DNA of 64,000 bases from Fen-671 sp963794745 (GTDB lineage Bacteria; Actinomycetota; Acidimicrobiia; Acidimicrobiales; Palsa-688). Both the position numbers and the translations under genes were made by a program. The stretch spans positions 186,001 through 250,000 of the forward strand of contig CAWCEZ010000011.1 in NCBI GenBank assembly GCA_963794745.1. The letters run 5' to 3'. Position 1 is the stretch's first letter, and each line of letters starts with the position of its first letter. Positions 17,132 to 27,200 of the stretch are shown here, in pieces. The notes beneath the pieces are model-generated. The model was not told the DNA's origin. It did no database searches and was given only the letters and a program-made list of their open reading frames with translations.

Positions 17132-17968
17132 CTGGGCGCGCCCGGTCGCCCCGAGCACGGGGATGAGCGCCGGCCCTTCCGCTCCTCCTGCGACCGCCCT
17201 CAGCGGGACTGCGGCCAGAGGGAGTGCCACCAGGCCCAGCAAGGCCCAGGGCCTAATGAACGCGATCGGGACAAGCGCCACGAAGGCTCCCAGGGCACAG
17301 GCTTCATAGAACCGCCGGGTCGCGGCAGGCCCCAGCCGCACGGCGAGCGTCCGCTTGCCTGCCGCGCTGTCGCCCGGGATGTCGCGCAGGTTGTTCACGA
17401 CCAGCAACGACACAGCCAGTAAGCCGACCGGAAGCGCCGTGAGCACCTCGAGGCCCGTCACTTTCTCCGTCTGGACGTAGGCCGTGCCCACAGTCGCCAC
17501 GACGCCAAAGAAGGCGAACACCGAAACCTCGCCGAGCCCCACATAGCCGTACGGGCGCGGCCCCCCCGTGTAGAGCCATGCCGCCGCCACGCAGGCGACG
17601 CCAACCGCCACGAGCCACCAACCCGCCACGGCCGCCAGCACCAAACCGGCCACGCCCGCGACGGCGAACGCGAGCAGTGCTGCCCTCTTCACGGCCCCGG
17701 GCGAAGCAGTGCCGGAGGCGACGAGGCGGAGCGGGCCGACGCGGACGGCGTCGGTGCCGCGGACCCCGTCGCTGTAGTCGTTGGCGTAGTTGACGCCCAC
17801 CTGCAGCGAGACGGCCACGGCGCCGGCAAGCAGTGCACGCCACCAGAGGGCGTGCCCGTAGGCGGCCGCAGCGCCGGTACCGACAAGGACCGGGACTGCC
17901 GATGCCGGCAAGGTCCGCGGGCGGGCGCCGACGAACCAGGGGTGCCGCACAGGGCTCTTGTCGATCAT
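17090..17968 (-). CDS. menA: 1,4-dihydroxy-2-naphthoate polyprenyltransferase
   Basis: MenA attaches the polyprenyl tail to dihydroxynaphthoate in the membrane. The 292-residue protein has about eight hydrophobic segments and both UbiA-type Asp-rich motifs: NYANDYSDGVRGTD at about 60-73 and NNLRDIPGDSAAGKRTLAVRLG in the middle. The start MIDKSPVRHPWFVGARPRTLP is typical for actinobacterial MenA. It is divergent from menE, with an 84-base gap that must hold both promoters, and convergent with menH. Confidence 0.93.
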   Translation of the reverse strand: MIDKSPVRHPWFVGARPRTLPASAVPVLVGTGAAAAYGHALWWRALLAGAVAVSLQVGVNYANDYSDGVRGTDAVRVGPLRLVASGTASPGAVKRAALLAFAVAGVAGLVLAAVAGWWLVAVGVACVAAAWLYTGGPRPYGYVGLGEVSVFAFFGVVATVGTAYVQTEKVTGLEVLTALPVGLLAVSLLVVNNLRDIPGDSAAGKRTLAVRLGPAATRRFYEACALGAFVALVPIAFIRPWALLGLVALPLAAVPLRAVAGGAEGPALIPVLGATGRAQLALGLLLAIGLAL

Positions 17969-18052
17969 CTCTCGATCACCTTGCGGGCCTTCCTCGTCAG
18001 CGTCGCAAACCCAGCTCGCTCTCAGCAGAGCTCTCGCGGCAAACTAGCCAAT

Positions 18053-19189
18053 GTGGCCGACCTCGTCGCAATAGACCTGCCAGGCGGCCCACAGTTCGTC
18101 GAGCAGCTGCGCGCTGCCTGGGACGCCGGCAATGCGGTTGCACCGCTCGACCAGCGCCTTGCCCCTGCAGCCAAGCAGCGCCTCCTGGAGATGCTCCGCC
18201 CCGCCTGGGTCGTAACGCCCACGGGGCGGCTGCCAGTGCCCGGCGCGATCGCTCTCGAGGACGGGGACGCCCTCGTCGTGCCGACCGGCGGCAGCACCGG
18301 CGAGGCGAAGGCCGCTGTGCTGACCCACGCCGCCGTTGCCGCCTCCGCGACTGCCACTTCGGAACGGCTCGAAGTCGACCCGGCCCGCCACCGCTGGCTC
18401 GCCTGCCTCCCCCTCAGCCATATCGGCGGCCTCTCGGTCGTCACGCGGTCACTTCTCACGGGGACCTCGCTCAGCGTGCTCCCCGGCTTCGACGCCGCAA
18501 CGGTTCGCGCAGCGGCCGGCCCCGAGGTCTTGGTGTCGCTCGTGCCGACCGCCCTCGCTCGCGTCGACCCCGGGCTTTTTTACAGGGTCCTCCTCGGGGG
18601 CTCCGAAGCACCCCCGTCGCTGGCGCGCAACGTTGTGACGACCTATGGGATGACCGAAACCGGCAGCGGGGTCGTCTACGACGGCGCCCCTCTGCGGGGG
18701 GTCGAAGTATCGATATCGCCTTCGGGCGAAGTGGCCCTACGTTGCCCGATGCTCTTGCGTGCCTACCGCGACGGGACGGTCCCGCTGGACGGCGACGGCT
18801 GGTTCCGTACCGGCGACGTCGGCGAGCTCGACGGGGACGGCCGCCTCCGGATCCACGGGCGGCTGTCAGAGATGATCATTACGGGCGGGGAAAATGTATG
18901 GCCCGTTGCGGTAGAGCGCATCCTGCGCCAGCACCCCGGCGTCGGAGAGGTGGCAGTGTCCAGCAGGCCCGACCCGCAGTGGGGTGAGCGGGTCGTTGCC
19001 TACGTCGTGCCGGCGGCCGCTGCGGCCCCCCCTTCGCTCGAACAGCTGCGGGCGCTTGTCCGGGCGGAGCTGGCCGCTTACGCCGCGCCGAAGGAACTTG
19101 TGCTGCTGGCTTCCCTGCCAAAGACGTCGATAGGCAAAGTGCGCCGGAGCGCTCTTCGCGAGCTTTCCTGGGCGCCCGCGGACAGCTAG
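18053..19189 (+). CDS. menE: o-succinylbenzoate-CoA ligase
   Basis: An acyl-CoA synthetase of the ANL superfamily. The GTG at 18053 gives 378 residues, close to the short MenE proteins of actinobacteria; the open frame extends further upstream but into the menA promoter side without similarity. Motifs are the phosphate loop VVPTGGSTGEAKAAVLTH, the adenylate motif TTYGMTETGSGVVYDG, GWFRTGDVGELDGDGRLRI, and the C-terminal PKTSIGKVRR with the catalytic Lys. Clustering with menA, menH, menD and menF makes MenE the best reading. No menB or menC is in the window. Confidence 0.9.
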   Translation: MADLVAIDLPGGPQFVEQLRAAWDAGNAVAPLDQRLAPAAKQRLLEMLRPAWVVTPTGRLPVPGAIALEDGDALVVPTGGSTGEAKAAVLTHAAVAASATATSERLEVDPARHRWLACLPLSHIGGLSVVTRSLLTGTSLSVLPGFDAATVRAAAGPEVLVSLVPTALARVDPGLFYRVLLGGSEAPPSLARNVVTTYGMTETGSGVVYDGAPLRGVEVSISPSGEVALRCPMLLRAYRDGTVPLDGDGWFRTGDVGELDGDGRLRIHGRLSEMIITGGENVWPVAVERILRQHPGVGEVAVSSRPDPQWGERVVAYVVPAAAAAPPSLEQLRALVRAELAAYAAPKELVLLASLPKTSIGKVRRSALRELSWAPADS

Positions 19190-20328
19190 CCGGCGGGAGG
19201 GCCCGCGCCCGGCTCCTGGGCGACGCCGAGGCTGGCCGCGAACACGTCGGCGGCTTTCCCATTGCCCTTGCGCACGATCTCCAGGATCGACGTCGCCTGC
19301 GCGGCGAGACCGGCCACGAGGTCGCCGAGGCCCGCTGAGCCGTTCAAAATTGTCACGTTCGCCTGGCGGAGCTCTCCGGCGGCGGCCCCGAGGATCTCCG
19401 GCATTTTCTCGACGAGCATGCGCTCGAGCACCACGCCGCCGGAGGAGGCGGTCGCTTCGGCCTGCAAGCGGATCGCGTCGGCGTTGGCCTTTGCCAGGGT
19501 CCGTACCTTTTCTGCCTCGGCCTCAGCGGGCCGCACGACCTCGGCCACGAGCTGCTGGCGGCGGAGCTCGGCTTGCGCCTGGGCAACCTTGGCCTGCTCA
19601 GACAGCACGTCCTGCTGGGCTTTCGCCTGGGCGAGCGGGCCCGCCTGCGCAGCCGTCTGTTGCGCCCGGTCGATCTGGGCCTGGTACTCCGCCTTGGCGA
19701 CCGCCGTCTGTTGCTGGTAATCGGCCTGGTTGCGGTCCGACTCCTGGCGGACCTTCGACGAGGCCTGGTCCGCCTGCGCCTGGGCGATATTGGCGTTCTG
19801 GTTGACCGCCGCTATGTGGGGTTGCGATAGTGCCTTTATATAGCCGGCTTGGCCGTCGTCGATCGACTCGATCTGGAAAGCGTCGACGACAAAGCCCAAT
19901 TTCGCCATTTCCGGCTTGGACGCATCAAGGACCTCGGCGGCCAGCTTCTGGCGCTCACGGATAATGTCCTCCACGGTCATCGAGCCCACCACTGAGCGCA
20001 GGTGGCCCGCAAAAATCCGGCCAACTAGCTCGGGCATGGAGTCCTGGTCGTCAAGGAAGCGGCGGCCCGCATTTGCGATCGACTCGTTGTCGTCACCTAC
20101 CTTGAACGCGATAACGGCCCGAACCTGCAGGGTTATGCCTTGCTGGGTCACGCACGGCTCGGCGACTTCGGCCTCTTGCATTGCGAGCGTGAGGAAATAG
20201 GTCTTGTTGCGTATGGGCACGGCAAATGCGCCGTGGCCAACGATTATGCGGAAGGGGGCGTCGCCATGGCGCCGGCCGCCGGAAATAAGCATCGCTTCGT
20301 TGGGGGAGGGGACATGCCAGGCAAACAT
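19186..20328 (-). CDS. flotillin/SPFH-domain protein
   Basis: The 380-residue protein has an SPFH (band 7) domain at about 25-190, followed by a long Ala/Gln/Glu-rich coiled coil from about 190 to 310 (repeated AQAQADQ, AKAQQD, AQAELRRQQ), and a Gly-containing C-terminal part ending in a Pro/Gly-rich tail. This is the flotillin layout; flotillins assemble on membrane microdomains. Unlike many, it has no obvious N-terminal membrane-spanning segment; the protein begins MFAWHVPSPNEAMLISGG, so membrane attachment may be by hairpin or by a partner. The small beta-rich gene just upstream may be that partner. The 3' end overlaps menE by four bases in convergent orientation. Confidence 0.88.
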   Translation of the reverse strand: MFAWHVPSPNEAMLISGGRRHGDAPFRIIVGHGAFAVPIRNKTYFLTLAMQEAEVAEPCVTQQGITLQVRAVIAFKVGDDNESIANAGRRFLDDQDSMPELVGRIFAGHLRSVVGSMTVEDIIRERQKLAAEVLDASKPEMAKLGFVVDAFQIESIDDGQAGYIKALSQPHIAAVNQNANIAQAQADQASSKVRQESDRNQADYQQQTAVAKAEYQAQIDRAQQTAAQAGPLAQAKAQQDVLSEQAKVAQAQAELRRQQLVAEVVRPAEAEAEKVRTLAKANADAIRLQAEATASSGGVVLERMLVEKMPEILGAAAGELRQANVTILNGSAGLGDLVAGLAAQATSILEIVRKGNGKAADVFAASLGVAQEPGAGPPAG

Positions 20329-20364
20329 ACGGGTGCTCTTTCTACTGGGGTACTAGTGGTTGTT

Positions 20365-20580
20365 TCACAACGGCTCGACGAACAACGTACGCGCTCCCCG
20401 GTCGGCCACCACGACGACTTGCGCACCTATTTCGACCGGTTGGTCGGCAAAGGCGATATACGACTCTGTCCCTCCGCTTACACGGATGATCACTTCACCC
20501 GCCTTGGTCCCCCCGGGGATGGCTACGGTGACGTAAGCCGACCTGCCGATGACGGTCGCCGGCTCCGGGTAATAGCTCAT
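20365..20580 (-). CDS. short NfeD-like/OB-fold protein upstream of flotillin
   Basis: A 71-residue protein from the ATG at 20580, ending 36 bases before the flotillin start. Sequence such as IGRSAYVTVAIPGGTKAGEVIIRVSG and VEIGAQVVVVADRGARTLFVEPL is beta-rich and resembles the C-terminal OB-fold of NfeD proteins (small G-rich turn, VxVEPL ending). NfeD and flotillin genes are often paired. Here the membrane and protease parts of NfeD are missing, leaving only the soluble domain. Longer upstream frame is GC-rich noise without similarity. Confidence 0.75.
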   Translation of the reverse strand: MSYYPEPATVIGRSAYVTVAIPGGTKAGEVIIRVSGGTESYIAFADQPVEIGAQVVVVADRGARTLFVEPL

Positions 20581-20766
20581 CAATACGACCTTACGGCATC
20601 GCAGGCCATGCATGATTTCCGCCTCGGCGCGCCGGCACAGCCGGGCACGGTCAGCAAGCACAGCCGGGCTCGGCCAGCTAGCGCAGCCGGGCTCGGCCGG
20701 CGAGCACCGCCCGGGGGCTTTGCCCCTTCGGTCCCGCCCTGATCGGCGCACCGGTAAATTGGGTCC

Positions 20767-22792
20767 GTGGCGCCCAACCGCTTGGCCCAAGAGCCGAGCC
20801 CCTACCTGCGCCAGCACGCCGAAAACCCCGTCGACTGGTGGCCCTGGTCCGACGGGGCATTCGCCGAAGCGCGCCAGCGCGACGTGCCCTTGCTCATATC
20901 CGTCGGCTATTCGGCGTGCCATTGGTGCCACGTGATGGCCCATGAGAGCTTCGAGGACGCCGAGGTGGCCGAGGTCCTCAACGCCGGCTTCGTCGCCGTC
21001 AAGGTGGACCGGGAAGAACGTCCCGACGTCGACGCGGTCTACATGGACGCAGTGCAGCTTGCGGGAGCCGGCGGCGGCTGGCCCATGACGGTCATCGCCC
21101 TGCCGGACGGGCGGCCCTTTTGGACCGGCACCTACCTTCCAAAACGGCGCTTCGTCGGGCTGCTGCGACGCGTGGGAGAGCTGTGGGGGTCGCAGCGCGC
21201 AGACCTCGAAGCCGATGCGGGACGTTTGGCCGATGCTGTCCGCCAGGGGGCCGAGTTCCCGGGCCGCTCAACGAGCCCCGATGAGGCCGAAGACGAGCTG
21301 CTAGCGGGAGCAGATGCCCTGGCTCGAACCTGCGAGGCGCTCCTCGAGCGCTACGACCCGCAGTGGGGCGGTTTCGGCGGCGCACCCAAGTTCCCCCAGC
21401 CCACGACTCTCGAAGTTTTGGCGGAAAACTGGTGGCGCAGCGGCGGCACCGCCTCGCTCGGCGCCCTTTGCCGCACCCTCGACGCAATGAGCTCGGGGGG
21501 TATTTACGATCACCTGGCGGGGGGTTTCGCCCGCTACAGCACCGACCGGCACTGGCTCGTGCCGCATTTCGAAAAGATGCTCTACGACAACGCGCTGCTC
21601 GTCCTGGTCTACACGCACGCCTGGCAGCTGACGGGCTCGCCGCGCTACCGCCAAGTGGTCGAAGAAACGGTCGGCTACCTCCTCAGCCCTCCTCTGCGTA
21701 TGGCGGAGGGCGCCTGGGCGGCGGCCGAGGATGCCGACAGCGAGGGCGAAGAGGGCCGCTTTTACACCTGGGACTTTGCAGAACTGACAGACGTTGCGGG
21801 CCCGGCCGCCTCCGAGTGGTACGGCGCGTCCGCCGAGGGCAATTGGGAAGGCAAGAACATCCTGTGGCGCGCCGGCATCGGCGAGATCGCCAGGCCACCC
21901 GACATAGAGCTTGCGAGGCTCTCCCTGCTGGAGCGCCGCTCGAAGCGGCCCCGTCCGGGCCTGGACGTCAAGGTCCTGACCGAATGGAACGCAATGGCGA
22001 TCTCCGCCCTCGCCTACGCCGGATCCGGCGTTCGGCCGACCGAAATGGGTAGCGGCCGGTGTGACGACCGCCGAGGTGCTGTTGGCGCAGCTGCGCCGAC
22101 CCGATGGCCGCTGGCTGCGCTCGTGGCGTCCTGGCACGCAGGGTGGCGCGGGAGGGCGGCACCTGGCGTGCGCGGGAGACTACGCCTGGCTCGTCGAGGC
22201 CTTTACCCGCCTTGGAGAGGCGACGGGCCAGGCCAAATGGGCCATTGCTGCCCGGGGAACGGCCGAGCGCCTGCTCGAACTGTTCTGGGACGGGCAAAAC
22301 GGCGGGTTCTTCACCTCTGGCAGCGACGGCGAGCCACTAATCGCCCGGATAAAGGACATCTATGACGGCGCGGCCCCCTCTGCCAACACGACAGCCGTGC
22401 TGGCTCTCGCCCGCCTCGGCGAGCTCACCGGGGAGCCTCGTTTCACTGAAGTGGCTCGCCAGACCATCGGCGCCCTGGCACCGGCCATGTCACGTAGCCC
22501 CATCGCCTTTCCCGGGATGGCTCTCGCCGCCGGTTACCTCACGTCGCCCAAGCGCCAAGTCGTGGTCGCGAGCTCAGACCCGCGGCTGGTGAGCCCGGTG
22601 TGGGAGCGCTACCTGCCCGATACGGTGCTCGCCTGGGCAGAGCCGTACCCGTCCCCGCTCTGGGAGGGCCGTGATGGGCCGGACGCGTTTGGGCGGGCCT
22701 TTGTCTGCGAGGGCTACGCCTGCAAGCTGCCGGTGAGCGAGCCGGGTGAGCTCGCAATGCTGCTCGGCAAGGGGCCAACGGAAGGGCTGTAA
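20767..22792 (+). CDS. YyaL/SSP411-type thioredoxin-domain protein, frameshifted
   Basis: This family has an N-terminal thioredoxin-like DUF255 domain and a C-terminal (alpha/alpha)6 glycosidase-like barrel; its function is unclear. The GTG at 20767 opens with NRLAQEPSPYLRQHAENPVDWW, followed by GYSACHWCHVMAHESF with the CHWC motif, and GGWPMTVIALPDGRPFWTGTYLP. The barrel region includes GGIYDHLAGGFARYS and WLVPHFEKMLYDNA. After LTEWNAMAISALAYAGS the frame breaks: one G is probably extra in GGATCCGGCG near 22027. The second part, with GDYAWLVEAFTRLGEATG and SGSDGEPLIARIKD, is complete to 22792. Corrected length is about 675 residues, normal for the family. Confidence 0.85.
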
Positions 22793-22876
22793 GCCCTGCC
22801 GGGAAACGACCATCCACCCATCGCGGCCCCCCACCGGCCATTATTGGCCGTGGTGCTCCTAAGTCCGACAATCAAG

Positions 22877-23512
22877 ATGCCTGTCAAGTCGATGCGGCGG
22901 CTCCACGACTCGCCAGGTACGACCCTCGAGCTACTGGTCGTCGCAACCGGCGAGAGGCATTGCGCCGGCATCGACCTCGCCTCCGGTGCTCTTGTCCGAG
23001 GCTGGTCACCGATCGAAGTCGACCAACGGCTGCGACCTTATGACGTCGTCCAGGTCACCGTCGTGGACAACCCCGACGTGCTCCCGGACCCGGCGGAGCC
23101 TGACGCCATCGTGATAGACGGCTCTCCTCGCCTCACGGGCCACATGGCGGGCAGCGCCGCGCGCCGCCTGATCCGGCCGCTGCTGCACCCCGACAATGTC
23201 CCCTTGTTGGGCTTCCATGGGCCGACGGTGCCGTTTTGGGAGCGGCGGCCCGACCATCCATCGGTCGCCCTCGCAGAACCACCAGCCCCGCTTGTCGTCA
23301 CCGCCGAGGCCGGCCCCGTGTGGTGCCACTTCGCGTGGGGGGGCCGTCCCCAGGTGTTGCCCTGCGAGGACCCCCGTTTAGCCGCCTCGCTCGAAAGGAG
23401 CGGTCGCCGCTACGCCGAGCTGCGCCCCGGCACGCGGATCGTCGTGGCTCTCGAGCCGCCGGTGAGCGGGTATTGCCACAAGGTCGTCGAGGCGGTCGTC
23501 CCCCGGCGCTAG
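22877..23512 (+). CDS. hypothetical protein
   Basis: A 211-residue protein from the ATG at 22877 (an in-frame TTG lies 33 bases upstream). I do not recognise a family with certainty. It is rich in Pro, Val and Arg, has no membrane segment or signal peptide, and contains a few Cys and His residues (RHCAGID, VWCHFAWGG, VLPCEDPR, GYCHKVVE). The first third reads like a beta-rich nucleotide- or DNA-modifying small domain (ELLVVATGERHCAGIDLASGALVRGW split across strands), but this is only an impression. Codon pattern with GC-rich third positions and clear separation from neighbours support it being real. Confidence 0.6.
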   Translation: MPVKSMRRLHDSPGTTLELLVVATGERHCAGIDLASGALVRGWSPIEVDQRLRPYDVVQVTVVDNPDVLPDPAEPDAIVIDGSPRLTGHMAGSAARRLIRPLLHPDNVPLLGFHGPTVPFWERRPDHPSVALAEPPAPLVVTAEAGPVWCHFAWGGRPQVLPCEDPRLAASLERSGRRYAELRPGTRIVVALEPPVSGYCHKVVEAVVPRR

Positions 23513-23553
23513 TTGCCGGCATTCTTGCCGCCGGCATTCTTGCCGCCGGCACT
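23513..23553. repeat. 15-bp tandem repeat (about 2.8 copies)
   Basis: A unit TTGCCGCCGGCATTC is seen at 23524-23538 and, with changes at the end, 23539-23553, preceded by a shorter copy from 23513. It lies in the 65-base convergent gap between two hypothetical genes. Function unknown. Confidence 0.7.
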
Positions 23554-23577
23554 GTCCCCCGTGCCCGGGCCTTGGGC

Positions 23578-24261
23578 CTACGACTTGAAGCCGGAGGCCA
23601 GCTCCTCTGACATCGCCCAGCCGAACGCGATGAGCACGTCCCGGCGCTCGCCGTCCATAGCCGCCATCAGCCCGGCCACCTCTTCGTCGATCTCTGTCAG
23701 GTCCTCCGGCTCGTAGTCGAAAACCGGGCACGGCGACCCGTCACCGCGCACGACGAAGCTGCGGTCATCGACACGCCCTTCAGCCCCGAAGCGCTTCGCA
23801 AGGCGCCGGGACCAGGCGCGCTCCTCGCCGGAGACCTTGTACCCGGGGCGGGGGCAGATGTCCTCGAGCTGGGAGAGGGCGCTGAAACCGCCCGGCTCGC
23901 GGAGCCTGGTCGCGACCAGGACATCTTCGTCCGGGAAGGCGAGCACGGCCTTGCGGAACTGATCGGCCCGCAGGGCGTCCAGGATGGCTTCGCGCTCTTC
24001 GCAACGCTTCACCGATACGAGGCCCCAAAGGATGCACGGAGTCCCCCCGATGCGCTCCAGGGTGCAGAAAGAGAAGCCCATAAGGTGGCCGGCGACACGA
24101 ACCTGGGTAATGAGTACCCACTCGTCTCGCTGCTTCGAAAGCACCCCGATATCCAACCCCGCAGGGCCATCGGCGACGATGTCGGCCATGTCGGCCAGCT
24201 CGCCATCCGAAAGCGCCGTGCAGTCCTTGGTCTCGACATCGAACGTCATGTCGGCGATCAC
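23578..24261 (-). CDS. hypothetical protein, possibly acetyltransferase-fold
   Basis: A 227-residue acidic protein. I cannot assign it firmly. It has a modified N-acetyltransferase-like flow: a helix-rich start (LSDGELADMADIVADGP), strands containing WVLITQVRVAGHLMGFSFCTLERIGGTPCILWGLVSV split over several segments, and later LVATRL, GFSALSQLED and PGYKVSGEERAWSRRLAKRFG. Actinobacteria carry many such uncharacterised proteins. There is no signal peptide or membrane segment. It lies 29 bases downstream from the dnaE stop on the same strand side but transcription enters from dnaE's 3' direction, so it is not part of an evident operon with it. Confidence 0.6.
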   Translation of the reverse strand: MIADMTFDVETKDCTALSDGELADMADIVADGPAGLDIGVLSKQRDEWVLITQVRVAGHLMGFSFCTLERIGGTPCILWGLVSVKRCEEREAILDALRADQFRKAVLAFPDEDVLVATRLREPGGFSALSQLEDICPRPGYKVSGEERAWSRRLAKRFGAEGRVDDRSFVVRGDGSPCPVFDYEPEDLTEIDEEVAGLMAAMDGERRDVLIAFGWAMSEELASGFKS

Positions 24262-24290
24262 TCCTCACTAGCTGGGGACCGCGTTTAAGT

Positions 24291-27200
24291 TTAGCCGGTT
24301 GCGGCGGCACCGTTCCATAAACAGGCAGGTCCGAGCAGTACACGTAACTCAGCCAAAAGGCCGGGGCTGCGGGCCACGTTGAGCTCGACCGGCAGACGCA
24401 CCACTTTTGACCCCACATGCAGGTAAACCGGTGATGGCCCAGGGTGCTCCTGGAGCAGTTCGCGCAGCCGTTGGACCCGCGTGTCGTCCAGGGCGTTGAC
24501 AGGCAGGACCACCTTCAACGGCTCTTCTCCGTCCAGGGTGAGCTGAGGCTTCTTGAGCTCCGAGCAGACCAGCTTGGGGACCTCGTCCCGCAGGTCAAGC
24601 CTCCCTTTGACGCATATGACGGCGTCGTCGGCGAGGAGGTAGCCCACCTCGGTCATCGTGCGAGGGAAGACAAAAACCTCGATCGAAGACTCCAGGTCCT
24701 CCAGGAAGAAGGTGGCCATCAGCTCGCCCTTCCTCGTGTACTTGCGGGCCAGCCCGGTGACTACACCGCCTACCCACCGGTCGGCGACCCGGCCGCCGTA
24801 ACCACCACTGCCGCCGTAACCACCATTGCCGCCGTAACCACCGTTGCCGCCGTAACCACCATTGCCGCCGTAGCCGCTGGCAGAGCCCGTGGCGCCGTTC
24901 CCGTTCCCGTTTGCGGTCCCATTGGTGGTGCCCTCGCCATTAGCAGCGGCGGCGGCGGCATCCCGGCCCGTTAGGTCCTCGCGCAAGTCCAGGATCGTGC
25001 AGTCGACGTGGCGGCGAAGGGCCGCTTCAGCGCCCACGAGCGGGTGGTCGCTCACGTAGAGCCCCAGCATCTCCTTCTCAAAAGCCAGCTTGCTGTGCTT
25101 TTCGAACTCCTGGTCCGGGATAGGCACTCTCGTGTCGTCAAAGACCTGGCCTCCGAGGCCAGGGTCGCCGAAAAGGCTCAGGACTCCCTGGTCGGCCTCC
25201 TTGCGCCTGGCCAGCGTTGCGTCCACGACCTGTTCGAAGACCAGGCATAAGCCCTGGCGGGGGTGGCCCAGCGAATCGAAGGCACCGGCCTTGATGAGCG
25301 ACTCGACCGTGCGCTTGTTGAGGACGACAGGGTCGACCCTGTTGGCGAAGTCGTAGAAGTCCTTGAACGGGCCGGCAGCCTCACGTTCGCTCACTATCCG
25401 CTCGACCAGGCCTTCACCCACGTTGCGGATCGCCGAGAGACCGAACGGGATCACCCCCGTCCCCTTGATGTCCACCTTGCCCCCGCCGTCCTGGCCCGGC
25501 CGGACGGCGGTGAAATCCGAAGCCGCCAGGTTGATGTCCGGCACCAGGACCTCGATGCCCATCGACCTGCACTCGGCCAGGTAGACGGCCATCTTGTCCT
25601 TGTCGTCCTTCACGCTCGTGAGCAAGCAGGCGAGGTACTCGACTGGGTGGTTGGCCTTCAGCCAGGCGGTCCAATAGGCGACCAACCCGTAGCCGTACGC
25701 GTGGCTTTTGCCGAACGCATAGTCGGCAAAAGGCTCGATTATGTCGAACAGAGCAGTACCTATTGCCGTCCCGTACCCGGTGCTCTCGCAACCGGCCACG
25801 AACTTTTCCCGCTCTTTGGCCATTATCTCGCGGACCTTTTTGCCCGCCGCCTTACGCAAGGTCTCGGCCTCGACCAGGCTATAGCCGGCAAATCGCTGCG
25901 CAACCCGGAGCATCGACTCCTGGTAGATCATCAGCCCGTACGTGTCGCCGAGCACTTCCGCCAGATCGGGGTGCAAATAGGTGATCGGTTTACGGCCATT
26001 TTTTCGGTCGGCGTAATCGTTGTGCATGTTCGCCGCCATCGGCCCCGGCCGGTAGAGGGCGACGAGAGCTGCCACGTCCCCGAGCGTTGTCGGTAACAAA
26101 GACCGGACCAATGTCCGAAGGTTGGAGCCTTCCAGCTGGAAAACACCGACGGTGTCCCCTCGCTGTAGCAGACCGAACGTCGCCGGGTCGTCGAGGTCGA
26201 CGTTGTCTATGTCGGGCCGGTCGCCCGTGTTCAGCTCGACCATGTCGAGGGTCCGCTCGATCACGCTCAAGTTGCGCAACCCGAGGAAGTCCATCTTGAG
26301 CAGGCCCAGTTCGTCGACGGCATGCATTTCGTACTGGGTCACGATAGGGGCGTCTTCGGGACGGCCGCCCGGCTCCGGTTTGCGCTGCACAGGCAAGTGC
26401 TCAGTCAGCGGGTCGCTCGAGATAACGACGGCAGCCGCATGGATCCCGTCCTGTCGGCGGAGCCCTTCGAGGCCCTTGGCGACGTCGACAACACGCTTGA
26501 CGTCGGGGTCAGCCGCGTACATCTCGCGTAGTTCGGTCGCGACCTTGTAACCGTCCGCATGCTTCGAGTCCTCTTGGAAACACGCCCAAAGAGGTGTGTC
26601 GCGGCCCATGACCAACGGCGGCATTGCCTTGGCTATACGGTCGCCGACGCCGTAGGGGTAACCGAGCACGCGGGCTGCATCGCGCACAGCGGCTCGCGCT
26701 TTTATGGTCGAGAACGTAACGATCTGAGCGACATGGTCCGAACCCCAACGCTCGGAGGCGTAGCGGATCATCTCTCCGCGGTAACGCTCGTCGAAGTCCA
26801 TGTCGATATCGGGCATCTGCTTGCGCCCTGGGTTCAAGAAACGCTCGAACAACAAGTCGTATCGGATCGGGTCGACGTCAACTATCCGCAAGCAGTAGGC
26901 GACGCAGCACCCTGCCGCGCTCCCCCGTCCCGGCCCGACCCGTATTTTTTGCTCACGGGCGTGGCGGATCAGGTCCCAGCACACGAGGAAATAATCCGAG
27001 AACCCCATCGAAGCGATCACACCGAGCTCGAAGTCAAGGCGCTCGACGACATGGGCCGGCACAGGCGACCCGTAGCGCACTTCTGCTTGCCCGAAGCTGA
27101 GGAAGCGAAGGTACTCGTCGGAGCTGGCGAAGCCCTCCGGGAGCGGGAAAGCCGGCAACTTGGGCTTGCCCAGCTCGATAGTCACGTCCGCCCGCTCGGC

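Noticed and set aside
24793..24880. Possible CRISPR-like repeats
   Set aside because: Repeats are directly adjacent without spacers and encode a protein linker.
25263..26096. Plus-strand 277-residue frame
   Set aside because: Antisense to dnaE; no family features.
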